DNA of 64,000 bases. Origin: Littorina saxatilis (taxonomy: Eukaryota > Mollusca > Gastropoda > Littorinimorpha > Littorinidae). Of the stretch, positions 22,201 to 31,262 are shown piece after piece (the first letter of the stretch is position 1; each line of letters opens with the position of its first letter). The position numbers were made by a program, and so were the translations under genes. The stretch lies in assembly GCF_037325665.1 (NCBI RefSeq), contig NC_090250.1:45114829-45178828 (forward strand). Direction: 5' to 3'. Below the pieces are notes generated by a model. That model did no database searches, had not been told where the DNA came from, and worked only from the letters and a program-made list of their open reading frames with translations.

Positions 22201-25200
22201 AGTGAGAGTGAGTAGGGGTGACACATTTGAAATCATGAAAAAGTAAATTAAAATTATTTCTACCACGACTTTTTTCATCTGAATCTATTCCTGAGACATT
22301 AAAGCATTGTTGTATGTCAATAAAAATGGTTTCTATACGTTGGTGTTGTTTTTGTGTGCTTTTCAATTGCGAAGTTCGGCCGTTTCCGGATCGCCGAAGC
22401 GTTACACGACTTTCGTGATCAACAATATGTTCAGTCTCATGGCTAAATGCAAACATGCAAACACCAACAAATTACTGCAATCGACAGTCAGGAGTTCAGT
22501 ATTGGACGTAGCAACACATCTTTGCAAAAACTCACGCTGAATTTGAAGTTACGGGCTTCGAACAAAAAATTATGAATGTCGTAACGCATCGTATCCGGAC
22601 TCGACGCGCGAACATCGGACAGCAATGTGCTCCATGACTTTGCCACATCACGGCTATTTTTAGCTCTTTGGCGCACAGGAAGTTCGAACAAGAAAATAGT
22701 CCTTTGAATCACAGCCAAATATTCACAGAAAACACCAGAATCATATCATTTGCTGAAACTCATGGCGTCGTTTCCTGACCTACGTTACGACTGAAGATGG
22801 TTTTTACTTAATTGTCGAGCCTGCAAAGCTTTGTCACAAACTTACACACCGCGGATGGCGACAATGTAGTGTCGGAAGGATATCGAGTGCAAACAGTCTC
22901 TCAAAGCGCGAAGTTTAGCGGAACAAAGCAGCCAAGAAGTTTTCGTATCCTCTGATCGTCGATGTTCGACATTCATCAAGTACTTAAAATGGGTAATCTG
23001 AACGCAACAGGAACTTTCAACAAATACAGCAAACTCTGACGAATTGTGTTTTGTGTAGTTATTTTGGGTCAGACGGGTTTTGCCAGCAGGAAAGGCCAAA
23101 CAGTGCAGATTCATGTCTGTCGCACATAGGAACCGAAAGTGGTTCAAGCATTTCGTTTCTGTGTTGCGACATTCACCTTAGTTTTGTTCCAAATGTCATT
23201 TTTTTACCAATATTAGTTGAAGTCCTTACCTTTCATAACTAGAATGTGTTGGGTAGAACACAAAAATACTGCAGAACTGATAAAAAAATGCACAAAGGAT
23301 TGAAGGCTTAGGTGGTTTAAAGTTGGAATTTGGTTTCCATGTTACAACATTCATCACGTAAATACAACACTTTAAAACGTCTCTTATTCAGCAACCAATT
23401 ACTCTTTTTGTCTATGTTTTGCATTATTATGTGTAGCAAACAATAGACTTCATAGTAAAAACAATTATTTTGTATTTCTTGACACTTTATTTTTTACTTT
23501 GTATGTACAGCAGTCCCTGCAATGTACGGCCCCCAGCGTGAGCGGACACCTGACATGTACGGACACATTTGCTCGAGTGTTTTCCTTCTATATTTGCCCC
23601 CCCCTTAAACGGACACCTGCAAAACGTGGACGCGGACACTCGTTTTCGGTCCCAACAGCAAGTCATACCTCCAATGTACGGACAGACCATCGTCAAATTT
23701 TCACCACAACAAAATCGATACAAAGATCACAGCCGCAATGGCGTGGGCATGACAGTCACTGATAACTTGAGTGCACGTGTACCCATCAGAAGGGGGGTAG
23801 TTTTGGTCAGGAGTGGAGGACATGTATGCGAAGATGCCAACATGAAACTGCACTGTGCTCTTTATTCTTGTCTGTTGGACGTAATCAACAGAAACCACAG
23901 TCGTGAGCGAAAGAGAGTGAAAACCCGGCCACACTTTCTCAGCATCGTGTGTCAGGCTGTGTGAACCCCTTTCATTGACAAGATACTCTTGTTTCCCCTC
24001 AAGCCTTGACCAGTGAATCGGTTGCCTAATCTGTGAACCCTTCAGTTGTCTTGCTTTGTCAAAAGTTACGACACAGTCAACTGGTTTTGCTCTGAGTGAT
24101 TAGTGCAGCTGGCCTCTCTGGACACAGCCCAAAACAGTACATGGCTGGAAGGAGTGAGAGAGGGGGGGAGTGGAGGGGTAGCTGGCTCAACTCTGTGGGG
24201 TGTCTGGTGTCACTACATGTCAGCAGGAAGAGCATTGGAGAAAAATAGAGAGGTGTACTCTTCCACACAATTTCCAAGCATCAGTTGTCACGGCTTGGGG
24301 TAGGCATTAGTGAGGGAGAGTGGGAGCTGAGTTATATGTACAGTGTATTTCCGACTGAGGAGTGAAAAGTCACTGCCATGCCACATGATCGGCATGCAGT
24401 TAATAAAGCCAGACAAGAAGAAAATAAATTACATGATTATGACATGCAGCTCTATCTGCTGCTATTTATTCAAACTGGTTTTCAAGCTTATTCTTGCAAA
24501 GCATCTGCACACGCTCCTCTGTGCTGTGTTTGTGTGGCTGCTTTCGTATGTCAGTGCATGGTGAGTGTGTTCACTGCCTTGAGGATTTATTTGATCTCTT
24601 CTTTTCAACACTTTTCATTCAAATAATTTGTACAGAACATTTAAAGAAGTATTAGGAGTTTGTTGTTATTGTTTAGTAGCCACAAGGGAAGTGATTAGCA
24701 TAGATTCAATCCTGTTGTTTGTGTGTCTCTGTGTGAGTGTATGGGGGAGGGGGTGGTGTGGTCACCCCTCCCGTGACCGGACACCTGCAATGTACGGACA
24801 GTTTTGCTATGGCCCAAGGGTGTCCGTTCATGAGAGGGACTGCTGTAACACTTTGGACCACCATTTCTGAGAATGACCCATATATACATGGGTGCAACTC
24901 TGCCGGCTACATGCCGGCAGCCGGTTTTTAGTTTCATCGGCTGCCGATGTTTTTGTTCCAGGAGAGGGTTTTTTTGGCATTTTAAATACTAAAAAAGCTG
25001 GACCCCAACTTTTGCCGATTTTTGGAATTTTCCAGGTTGCACCCATGTATATATATATCAACAAACTTTACCCCTGTGTTTCAGGTTCCCTTCCCAAATC
25101 CATTCGACAGCGTGGAGAGGCTGCTGTCAGTGTGTCTGACCAGCGACGGTCAGTCCATGTCCAGCGTGGACAAACACAACTACATCAAGGGTCTGCAGTC

Positions 25201-25288
25201 CTGGGCCTTGCACTTCGCTGTCACCGGGCAGCAGCGTAGCAACACTGAGGCCTTGTTCACCACAGCGGAGAAAGAGATTGAACTGTGA
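10110..25288 (+). CDS. GEMIN5: GEMIN5-like protein, C-terminal 900 residues (7 exons)
   Basis: Gem-associated protein 5 is the RNA-binding subunit of the SMN complex that recognises snRNAs for Sm-core assembly and also acts in translation control. Joining 10110-10229, 10572-10782, 12138-12276, 13012-13214, 16705-16867, 17874-19537 and 25085-25288 gives one open frame with agreeing phases at all six introns. The start EAVALARVRLSPLDPVLEDL closely follows vertebrate Gemin5 (EAVALARARL.PEDPVLKDL), and exons 1-2 join through AAKCYLAMKSI.DAAQV, matching AAKCYL......DAAKV. These belong to the TPR-like dimerisation region; exon 7 begins VPFPNPFDSVERLL like the family's C-terminal PFPDVLECCL stretch. 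The N-terminal WD40 half is not in this window. The donors of exons 4-6 (GTCGGT, GTCTGC, GTTAGA) are weak, so alternative junctions are possible. Homology is recalled from the family, not searched. Confidence 0.87.
10572..10782 (+). CDS. GEMIN5: GEMIN5 exon 2 of window
   Basis: Acceptor TTGTCTACAG, donor GTACAT. Encodes the helical repeat segment YLAMKSIKDAAQVITRRSDQ through CLEFLNEHQPLK, corresponding to the TPR-like dimerisation domain. Its intron starts with a two-copy 48-bp repeat (10789-10865). Confidence 0.88.
10899..11503. mobile_element. CAGGG-ended DNA element in GEMIN5 intron
   Basis: Left end CAGGGGTCGACATTAAC and right end GTGTCGAACCCTG are imperfect inverted repeats, flanked by cattg on both sides (10894-10898, 11504-11508). 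The interior has repeated CTGGGGC phrases near both ends. Non-autonomous; hAT-like ends but a 5-bp duplication. Confidence 0.7.
11504..12137. other. GEMIN5 intron, low complexity
   Basis: Poly-C tracts (11665-11730) and T/G-rich tracts (11930-12060). No exon seen before the acceptor GCTGCAG at 12137. Confidence 0.6.
12138..12276 (+). CDS. GEMIN5: GEMIN5 exon 3 of window
   Basis: Acceptor GAATGCTGCAG, donor GTGATT. Encodes VFIPYVSVHEMVMRELMTLS through ADSLGIP, phase 0 in and phase 1 out. The last third of the exon is tandemly duplicated in the following intron. Confidence 0.85.
12277..12610 (+). repeat. Decayed tandem copies of the exon-3 edge
   Basis: The sequence spanning the end of exon 3 and its donor recurs with junctions near 12422 and 12524. 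Copy 2 keeps TGTTGTGCCGCTACC, matching the exon codons for CCAAAT, then AATGCCAG with GCGAGTACTTTACC beyond it. Copy 3 keeps AATCCCAG|GTGAATACTTTAC with an intact GT. Codons in the copies have drifted and contain stops, so they are not functional exons. Confidence 0.8.
12762..12938. repeat. Diverged short tandem repeat (GTGCACCGTGCATGG)
   Basis: At least five imperfect units built on ACCGTGCATGG and ACGTGCA, ending in a poly-C run just before exon 4. Confidence 0.7.
13012..13214 (+). CDS. GEMIN5: GEMIN5 exon 4 of window
   Basis: Acceptor TTTCCCCACAG. With the last base of exon 3 it reads EFILDPKEAEPVLPWEPYLI through QSGRQAHLDTQQ. The donor GTCGGT is weak, but phase 0 agrees with exon 5. Confidence 0.82.
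13276..13757. mobile_element. MITE with CAGTGGAACC-type ends, SINE inside
   Basis: Left end TACAGGGGAACCCCCCTTAA and right end GGAGGTTCCACTGCA are inverted, with AGGTCTTAAAA phrases inside each half. A tRNA-derived SINE (13417-13735) interrupts it, so the MITE is older than that SINE insertion. Confidence 0.75.
13417..13735 (+). mobile_element. tRNA-derived SINE
   Basis: A tRNA-like head begins near 13427 with the A box TAGCTCAGGTGG and a perfect D stem (GCTC/GAGC). The B box GGTTCGAATCC follows at about 13469. The acceptor and anticodon stems carry mismatches, so this is a SINE head and not a working tRNA. The body CACGTTAAAGATCTTGGTCA recurs, reversed, at 37553-37735. Confidence 0.85.
13777..13952. 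mobile_element. MITE with TACAGTGGAACCCC ends, short copy
   Basis: Compact copy with clean inverted ends: TACAGTGGAACCCCCCTTTT on the left and GGGGTTCCACTGTA on the right, TA at each edge. This is the best-preserved member of the family in the window. Confidence 0.85.
14770..15062 (-). mobile_element. Hairpin-ended interspersed repeat, partial copy
   Basis: The 5' third of the 860-bp family in reverse: GATTCCAAAAACATATAGAT through TTTTCGCCTTACGCGACTTG. The microsatellite and terminal hairpin are missing. Confidence 0.85.
15063..15114. mobile_element. MITE end fragment (CAGTGGAACC family)
   Basis: Carries GGTCTTAAAAGGGGGTTCC and ends CACTGTA; the opposite end is not seen, probably displaced by the adjacent repeat. 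Confidence 0.65.
15208..15270 (+). mobile_element. SINE 3' tail fragment
   Basis: GAAAACGACGTTAAACACC followed by AAATAAAGAAAG, flanked by the 10-bp word tgctcttgac on both sides (near 15216 and 15268), a target-site duplication. A 5'-truncated copy. Confidence 0.75.
15815..15880 (+). mobile_element. SINE 3' tail fragment (GACGTTAAGCAAC type)
   Basis: GGACGTTAAGCAACAAATAA followed by ACAAACAAAC, a tail typical of molluscan SINEs. Confidence 0.65.
15879..16640. mobile_element. Repeat rich in TCAAGGTCA, in GEMIN5 intron
   Basis: Starts near TTGACTCACATGCGAAGC and ends near GCATGTGAGTCGTATGGGC; ACTCACATG and CATGTGAGT are inverted. It contains seven exact TCAAGGTCA or TGACCTTGA words (16058, 16221, 16227, 16276 minus, 16377, 16383, 16530 minus). 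Non-coding. Confidence 0.65.
16705..16867 (+). CDS. GEMIN5: GEMIN5 exon 5 of window
   Basis: Acceptor TGTTGTTTCAG. Encodes ALLQVCADITLWLLALLTNQ through LCRLLLPQ plus one base. This resembles the vertebrate Gemin5 segment CHDLTLAVLSQQM... followed by a helix-rich region. The donor GTCTGC is weak and is itself part of a tandem repeat. Confidence 0.83.
16857..17240 (+). repeat. Four-copy tandem repeat starting at the exon-5 donor
   Basis: Units of about 95 bp start with GGTCTGCAACCGTGCATTTC at 16867, 16962, about 17061 (GGTGTGC variant) and 17157. The first unit begins exactly at the exon-5/intron boundary, so the splice-donor word is repeated down the intron. Confidence 0.9.
17470..17846. mobile_element. 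MITE of the CAGTGGAACC family, diverged
   Basis: Left half carries TCTGAGAAAATCAGGTCTTA and right half GAATTAAGTGGGAGGTTTCACTGTA. The interior, about 17560-17760, is unrelated to the other copies and may be another insertion. Confidence 0.6.
17874..19537 (+). CDS. GEMIN5: GEMIN5 exon 6 of window, very large
   Basis: Encodes 554 residues. It opens with the conserved helical PKYTLKLQQETTAMRVLINI...LDCVRAYYYLSVLHYL. A long low-complexity stretch rich in Gly, Ser, Glu and Lys follows (about 18120-18660), then a helical block near HLSLQHLLQLSKGLLWDIQA. A His run, a Pro/Ser-rich linker and a conserved end, DEWYSLPVDEKYKQTYVTLA through ELKRISDSSQ, complete it. The disordered insert makes this part much longer than the human counterpart. 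Donor GTTAGA is weak; phase 0 agrees with exon 7. Confidence 0.88.
19563..20562. mobile_element. CAGGG-ended DNA element in GEMIN5 intron
   Basis: Left end CAGGGTTCGTACAGGTCATG and right end CAGTGGGGACCCTG. Both ends contain repeated TGGAAAGTCATGGAA phrases in the same orientation. agtgta flanks it on both sides (19557-19562, 20563-20568). No transposase frame; contains a perfect 46-bp hairpin. Confidence 0.75.
20194..20286. repeat. Perfect 46-bp inverted repeat with 1-base loop
   Basis: 20194-20239 and 20241-20286 are exact reverse complements separated by a single T. Such a snap-back is either a very recent inverted duplication or an assembly/library artefact. Confidence 0.95.
20588..21985 (+). 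repeat. Satellite array: 77-bp and 50-bp units
   Basis: The array opens with 2-4 units of about 77 bp that contain CCTTTGTAAGCTTGCTATG. It continues with about 20 near-identical 50-bp units, GTGAAAGAGGTTTGTACAGT plus AAACCTTTAACATCCCTGCC plus a short linker, in which that segment is deleted. The last unit runs directly into a CAGTGAAACC MITE end. Confidence 0.95.
20714..20769 (+). mobile_element. SINE tail inserted into a satellite unit
   Basis: GTCGCGATATAACCTTGAAC through ACACCAAATAAAGAAAG, flanked on both sides by attcttcttgtg, a 12-bp target-site duplication of satellite sequence. Confidence 0.85.
21956..22137. mobile_element. MITE of the CAGTGGAACC family
   Basis: Left end TACAGTGAAACCTTCCTTTA and right end GGGAGGTTCCACTG, with TCTGAGAAAATCAAATCT inside. 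It forms the downstream edge of the satellite array. Confidence 0.75.
22170..24884. mobile_element. 2.7-kb DNA element with 35-bp inverted ends
   Basis: Left end TATATGGGTCACTCTCAGAA continuing ATGGTGGTCCA, and its inverted partner at 24850-24884 differing at a few bases. The interior (22205-23500) has no recognised coding frame, and a second element (23508-24845) sits inside, next to the right end. Confidence 0.65.
23508..24845. mobile_element. TA-flanked element with CAGCAGTCCCT ends
   Basis: Left end CAGCAGTCCCTGCAATGTAC and right end GAGAGGGACTGCTG are inverted and each is bounded by TA, as in Tc1/mariner insertions. CGGACACCTGCAATGTACGG-like words recur near both ends. No transposase identified. 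A relative lies reversed at 3611-5045. Confidence 0.7.
24881..25056. mobile_element. Small MITE just before the last GEMIN5 exon
   Basis: TATATACATGGGTGCAAC on the left and GTTGCACCCATGTATATATA on the right are inverted. Its right edge is only about 28 bp from the acceptor at 25084, so it probably overlaps the branch-point or polypyrimidine region. Confidence 0.75.
25085..25288 (+). CDS. GEMIN5: GEMIN5 last coding exon
   Basis: Acceptor TTTCAG, phase 0. Encodes VPFPNPFDSVERLLSVCLTS through EALFTTAEKEIEL and a TGA stop. It aligns in position and style with the vertebrate C-terminus (PFPDVLECCLVLLL...), although the last dozen residues differ. The final codons plus stop are repeated downstream. 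Confidence 0.85.
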   Translation, partial: VPFPNPFDSVERLLSVCLTSDGQSMSSVDKHNYIKGLQSWALHFAVTGQQRSNTEALFTTAEKEIEL

Positions 25289-26275
25289 AGGCATCGACGA
25301 TTTGAGGGGGCGTTTTGTTCTTTGTGACGGCAGGATCGAGGAGGCACTCAATCTTTTGTTCACAGTGGCAGCGGAAAAAGAAATTGAACTGTGAAGGCAT
25401 TGAGGATTTGAGGGGGTGTTTTGTTCTTTGTGACGGCAGGATCGAGGAGGCACTCTTGTGTTCACAGTGGCAGTGGAGAAAGAAATTGAACTGTGAAGGC
25501 ATTGAGGATTTGAGGGGGTGTTTTGTTCTTTGTGACAGCTATGAGTGTGACAGCATGATCAAGGAGGCTTTTGTGTTCCGAGTGCAGGGGAGAAAGAAAT
25601 TGAACTGAGAGGGCATATATATAACGTGTTGGGGAGCATTTTGTTCTTTGATTGTGACAGCACAGGCAGTAACATTAACATGAGGCCTTGTTCTCTCCAG
25701 GGAGGGAAATTAAGAGATTGAACTTTGATGGCATGATGTGTTGGGGGGCAGTTTGAGTTGTTTGTGACAAATGTGACAGCAACGCAGCAACACTATACTG
25801 AGGCCTTTGTTGGTTGCAGCGGAGAAAGATATTGTATTGTGAGGGCATGATGCATTTGGGGGCATACTTTGTTCTTTGTGACAGCACCATGCAATAACAA
25901 AACCAACTAGAAAGAGATTGCATTGTGAGGGCATGATGCATTTGGTGGTATATTTTGTTCTTAATTGTAACAGCACCAGTAACAAAACCAACTAGGCCCT
26001 GTTCACTGCAGCGGAGAAAGAGATTGCATTGTGAGGGCATGATGCATTTGGGGGCATACTTTGTTCTTTGTGACAATTAACACCAGTAACAAAACCAAGG
26101 CCTTGTTGAAAGAGAATGAAGTGTGAGTGTAATACGTGTATGGGGGTGTTTTGTTCTTTGTGACAGAACTATGACTGTGACAACAACAGAGAAGCATTGA
26201 AAGGAAATAATTAATTGCTACGTACGTTATGTTATCTGCAGCTGAGAATTAAGAGATTGAACTGTGAAGACTGGC
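25240..26275 (+). repeat. Decaying tandem array of the GEMIN5 terminal codons
   Basis: About nine or ten imperfect units of roughly 85-115 bp each contain GAGAAAGAGATTGAACTGTG (the EKEIEL codons and stop) followed by GGGGG..TTTTGTTCTTTGTGACAGC. Similarity is high in the first three copies (25250, 25360, 25470) and fades by about 26250. Probably lies in the 3' UTR. Confidence 0.88.
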
Positions 26276-28640
26276 ACGGAGTGTGGATGGTTGCAACTAG
26301 ATTTGTACAGAGAGAGTGATCAAGAGGCAGGAAACACTGTACGAATATACTTCAGTTGATTGAGAGACGATCACAGATATTGAAAACTGTGAGAGAGATA
26401 TTTTGTTCGAGACATTCAGTTATGGATTCACTTGAGAGTAAATTTGAGCGCTTACTTATGAAGTATTACAGAGAGCAGGCATGAGCAAGATCGGTCGCCT
26501 AGGCAACTAGAAATGAGGGGAAACGGTGATCATATTTCGTACTGTGCGCCTAAAGAGTCGCCTTGTGATGAGAGATATGTGCGCGATATAAATTCTCGTA
26601 TTATTATTATTATTCATAAAATTTACAGCAGGGGTTAACGCCATTGCATCTTCAGTGACAGTGACTTAAATTCCAGCAGTGCTAAAACTTCAGATTCAAC
26701 AGTTGAAGTCTGGGCTCATGCTACGGCCAGCAAAGAGCTGTTTGATTATGAATGGCAGATATTTGCAGCTCTTCTGATCACACGTTTTCTCTCATTCAGT
26801 TTACACTGTTGGAAATGCAGCTAGACTCCATCTTCAACATTTCCTGTTAATTTGCATAATCATTGATCAGGGAAATGGCCTCTCTCAAGGAAATCATATT
26901 TGACCAAAGGGTTTCTTTGACTTGGATATAGGAAAGTAATTGATGGTCTGGTTATAGTTCTATATGCGAGACAATGAAGGTAACCTTGGTTGTTTGTGTG
27001 TGTGTGTTTTATTTGTAGGTATTGAAGCTTAATGCGTCAGGAACACACTGGACACGTGTACCCACTGTTTGATCAGACATTTTATGTTATGATATTTATT
27101 TTCGATTTGGACAGAAAAAAACAGTCACTATGTAATTGTTTTTCCAATCATGTAGAGTTTTGGCTGTATAATAGGAATTTGAATTTAGGAATTTTTTTTT
27201 TATGTTTGTGTTTTTGTGGGTGTTTATTTTAGGGGGGTCTTTTCAGCAACATCCAGTTGTGCTCTTTTTGGGGGAGGATATTTTTTCTGAAATTTTTCCT
27301 TGATCAGTTGGGAGGTTGATTTGTACACATTTGTAGGTGGGGGAAAATACACAAGTTGGGTTAAATTTAGTCGGATGGCATAGGCCCCTATAATCTTTAC
27401 ACACACATTTGCTCACTGAAAACACTCAAAATAAGTAAATAGGCAAATGAACAGATCAATCAGCCTCAATCAAGCAATAAATAAAAGTAAAACTTTTTTA
27501 CTTTTTGTGTGTATGTTCATGGTATGAAAGACATATCAGCTATGTTTTGAGAATGCGATGTTTTTTGTGTGAGAATAGTCATAACAATTGAAGTCAAACA
27601 TTAAGATGAAAACAGTCCATAAACTATGGGGAAAAAACCCACATGTACAATAGATTAAATCCCAGGTCAGCTTATAATATGTTTGAAGCATGCAAATGCA
27701 AAGACAGCTCAGTGGCATCAGAACGTCCACACAGCTAAAACCCAGTAGATCTTTGGTGGTACATTTGATGAGTGCAAGTGCTTGTTAATTTGCATTGATT
27801 CTTTTTATACATGCATTTTGATTTGTGCCATGCCAGTGTAATGTTCATGTTGTTGTACATTTAGTAGCCTTTGAGAAATGGTGCCTGTATAAGAGTTAAG
27901 GTTGTAAGGCTTCAGTCATTGAAGACAGACCTGCAATGGTTATGATTATAGCGATCACTTTCTTTTTTAAACACACACACACAAACACACATACTTAGCT
28001 TGCATGACCCATATACACACGCTGTGACATGTGTCATCCATGTACACAAACACAAACACACACACACACACACAAACACATGATGCACACACACACACCA
28101 GTAAGAATAGAAACTTAATTATGTTACCAAGTTAAGGACTTTTTTTGTCATGCAAAGATGTCCAGATATGTTACCCACGTCACCCTCTGTTACCAATATA
28201 GAAAAACTGCTAATGAAAATATTAATTAATTGGTTACACATATATATGATTGAGAGCTGCATGGTCAGTACCCGGTATACTCGTTAAAAACAATTTCGGA
28301 TACATTTTGTGATACAATGTACCATTTTCGGAACATAAATTTTTCTATTTCAATATTTCATTGTTGACTGTTAAAATGTAGGTAAGCTGGTGCCTTTAAT
28401 TGTGCTATTGTTTTTGTTTGAATGAAATTTGTTAGTGTTACCGGTGTGTCTTAATTCATAACTGTATTTCATGTGGTAGTTTTATTCTCCTTTGCTTTAA
28501 TGGTATTGAAAAAGTTGTATAGCTTTGCTGTAAATTTTACATTCCCCATGCCGACTAGGTTGAAGGCTAAATATGAATCTAAACAGACAGCTGAAAAATT
28601 CAAACCATTATTGTACACACTGTGATTCATTCTTTTTATT
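26276..28640. other. 3' flank/intergenic, no gene recognised
   Basis: Contains a SINE-like tail at 26560-26620 (GCGCGATATAAATTCTCG then ATT repeats) and CA-rich stretches at 27973-28100. A frame on the minus strand at 27243-27425 shows no family resemblance. Confidence 0.5.
27476..27481 (+). terminator. Candidate poly(A) signal for GEMIN5
   Basis: AATAAATAAAAGT on the plus strand about 2.2 kb after the stop. Only a candidate; other AT-rich sites lie nearby and cDNA is not available. Confidence 0.25.
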
Positions 28641-28738
28641 TTATTTTTTTATTTTAAAGGTTCGCTTTTTTCTCAAATGGAAAGATCTTTAATTCTTTAA
28701 AGTGGAGTGTTGCAGCTTTTCCCGAGGAGGGCAGAATG

Positions 28739-29760
28739 CAGGGCCTCACATCCATGAGAGGTAGCATAGGACAAATGTCCTGGCCAATGTAAAAGTGATA
28801 GGACATTTGTCCTGAACATAAACAAATCAATAGGACATTTTTTTCCCGTAACAAAACGTAAATATGATTAAACTTGACTAGTTTCTTGGCACGAGGGTAA
28901 AAGAACAAAAATACTTTTCTTGGCAAAAAGTGAGCAGCTTTGACTGCCACAGCTGCCCCCTTTTCTTGTTTTGTCAGCTGTCGGGTTTCAACTATCTCCT
29001 TGTCTCTCTGGAGAGATGGCACATGCACACTAACAGCATGGTCTTTGGTTTCTTGATGATCGGTAAGGGCCGATTTGCGAAAGTTGGAACAGCCGAACGG
29101 TAAAAGTGTTGGACTTCCCTGTGTGCTGACATGAGGTGCAAAACATAAGTTTCCTCTCTGGGTCATACGACGCCCACGGGAATGATGTCGCCCAGCTTGA
29201 CTGAGACGAAGTTACGCGTGGGGGTGAGGGAGGGGGTAGTGTCTTTCTTCGGCTCCGATGTTTGACTATCGCGATCGACATTCTCACCTGGGCGATCGGG
29301 CTCTAACTGCTCTGGGGCTGGAGGAAGCTCAGTTTCCGTGCTACTGACAGATGATGAGGGAAGGGACTTGAAGTGTAATTTCTTCTGTCCCTTTTCTGGG
29401 ATCACGGTTTTCGTTTAGGCGGCATGTTTGTTATTTTCGGGGAAAGCGCGAAGGGAGGCAACTCTCAACTGGCTTCGAGCATTCCGAGTTGCGAGCCTTG
29501 GAAACTCTTTGGTACTAGAGGCACAAAGTGTCTAATTTCGTCTGCTACACATCGCTTCGCAATACATCGATAACATAGCATTCAAACTACTGTAAATTAA
29601 GAAGTACTGACGATGTCCGGATCAAATGATAGAATAATCGGACATTGACCACTTTGTGACAAAAACAATAGGACATTTGTCCTCCTGCATGAAAAATGTA
29701 TAGGACATTTGGAAAAAATATCCTCATATGTCCGATGTCCGACGTGGATGTGAGGCCCTG
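28739..29760 (-). mobile_element. CAGGG-ended transposon with transposase zinc-finger remnant
   Basis: Ends CAGGGCCTCACATCCA and TGGATGTGAGGCCCTG are inverted; cagaatg flanks both (28732-28738, 29761-29767). On the minus strand a start at 29405 gives MIPEKGQKKLHFKSLPSSS.... A nearby frame (29030-29287) carries LMFCTSCQHTGKSNTFT. A third frame (28654-29166) carries GCSNFRKSALTDHQETKDH. Together these resemble the BED/TTF-type zinc-finger N-terminus of hAT-group transposases. The pieces lie in different frames and no catalytic domain fits in 1 kb, so this is a decayed deletion derivative. GGACATTTGTCC is iterated near both ends. Confidence 0.72.
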
Positions 29761-29807
29761 CAGAATGGGATGAGATGAGACATGATTTGAAGTAACATAA
29801 TTGATAC

Positions 29808-29975
29808 AATCGAACCTGTTGGTAACATACACCCCGAGGGGATTACCAAAAGTGTTTGTTATAGACAAGTATTTGCTATTGAAATGAAAGTGGATTACAT
29901 AGATGAAAAACTTGTCTGGGTAACTTTGTGGTGGTCGTTATCAAGAGGTGCATGGCGACCATTCGAGCTGGTTAG
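29808..29975. mobile_element. MITE related to 8221-8502
   Basis: Left end ACAATCGAACCTGTTGGTAA and right end CATTCGAGCTGGTTAGACTGT are weakly inverted; internal TTATCAAGAGG matches the 8221-8502 copy. Confidence 0.5.
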
Positions 29976-31122
29976 ACTGTAGTTATGAAAAGGAAAAACA
30001 ACATAACTGAACAACTATAGAAACATGGATAACGCAATATTTATGTTCCAACATCACCCTGTTTAAAGTTATAGGTCCTTTCTTTTCAAAAGTGGTGACA
30101 TGATCATTTTTAGCTTTTTGTTGTCCATGAACTAGAATCAGAAGCCATTTATGCAGGAATATAGCTATTCTGATGAACACGTTGGGGAATTCGGGGGCTG
30201 TGATTGGATGGTCTCTTCCGATCATCAAAGCATAATACTACGGAAGTCAGCCATTTTTCTCAATATCCAAAAGCATATTGTCAATAACAAAGACGCATGG
30301 TTCCGGTTTACCCACCTGTACCACACGATGTTTCACTGATCGACAACAGCATACACTGACAACTTGAAATTCTTCTCGGGAATGTTTTTCAGCTTTACAA
30401 ATGTCGATAGCATACCCTTTTCTGCTAACTTCCCGATGAAACAGGACTAAACCTATTATTTTCTGTCCCTAAACACCACAAAATGCCCAAAGTCGAAAGA
30501 TGTAGTACAAACAGGGGAGTACAACGGAACAGCCGTTTTTGTGTGCCTGTGAGCTTAGTTCACAGTTGCCGACTGACACAAATTTTCGCATTCGGCTTTT
30601 CTTATCTCGTAACTCCACACTAAATACCCCACTTCCCCTCTGAAGTATTGATGTACAACCCATGGCACTAACATTCATGTAGTCGTTTATAACTGAGGTT
30701 GAAAAATTCGCTTCATGACGAGACAAGTATAAATGCCATTCACCCAAACTGGAAACGTCGCTGCCGTCTGCTCGCTTTGTACGGATTAGCTGTTATCTTT
30801 TCCTCCCCTTGTTGCATCCTAGTTCTTCAGTTGTTTCTAGTTTTCCGTTGCTGTTGTGTTTTGGTCTTCTTCATAAGTAGTCTTGTTCAAAATTTAAAAA
30901 AATCAAACTTCTTTTTGTTGTATACGAATAAACTAATAAGAAGCTGTTTAACAGCTGTGTTGTCAAATCGAGTTTTTTTCCAAAGTCAGTGTGGCGCCTG
31001 CGCAAAACTAATGCACATAAGAAACAGCGTCTGCTATCAAAACCTGAGATCAACGCATCGACGCAAAAACTGTCATTTTGTAAGTTTGGAACAACAAATA
31101 AAGGTCAGAACAGCTATATAAT
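29976..31122. other. No gene recognised
   Basis: Unassigned; short frames on both strands without motif or splice support. Confidence 0.5.
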
Positions 31123-31262
31123 CGCTATTGTATTTTCAGCGTAGCAATAGGGTCCGATATTTAGACTCGAACAAGTATAATGCGACTCGTCTTCGACTCG
31201 TCGGCATTATACATGTCTCGTCTAAATATCGGACCCTATTGCTACGCTGAAAACACAATAGC
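31123..31262. mobile_element. Fold-back MITE
   Basis: Two arms of nearly 65 bp (CGCTATTGTATTTTCAGCGT on the left; ACGCTGAAAACACAATAGC on the right) pair almost completely around GTCTTCGAC. Confidence 0.85.

Noticed and set aside
28654-29405. Host gene for the 170-residue and 80-residue minus-strand frames
   Set aside because: Both lie entirely between the inverted ends and flanking duplications of a DNA transposon, so they are its remnants.
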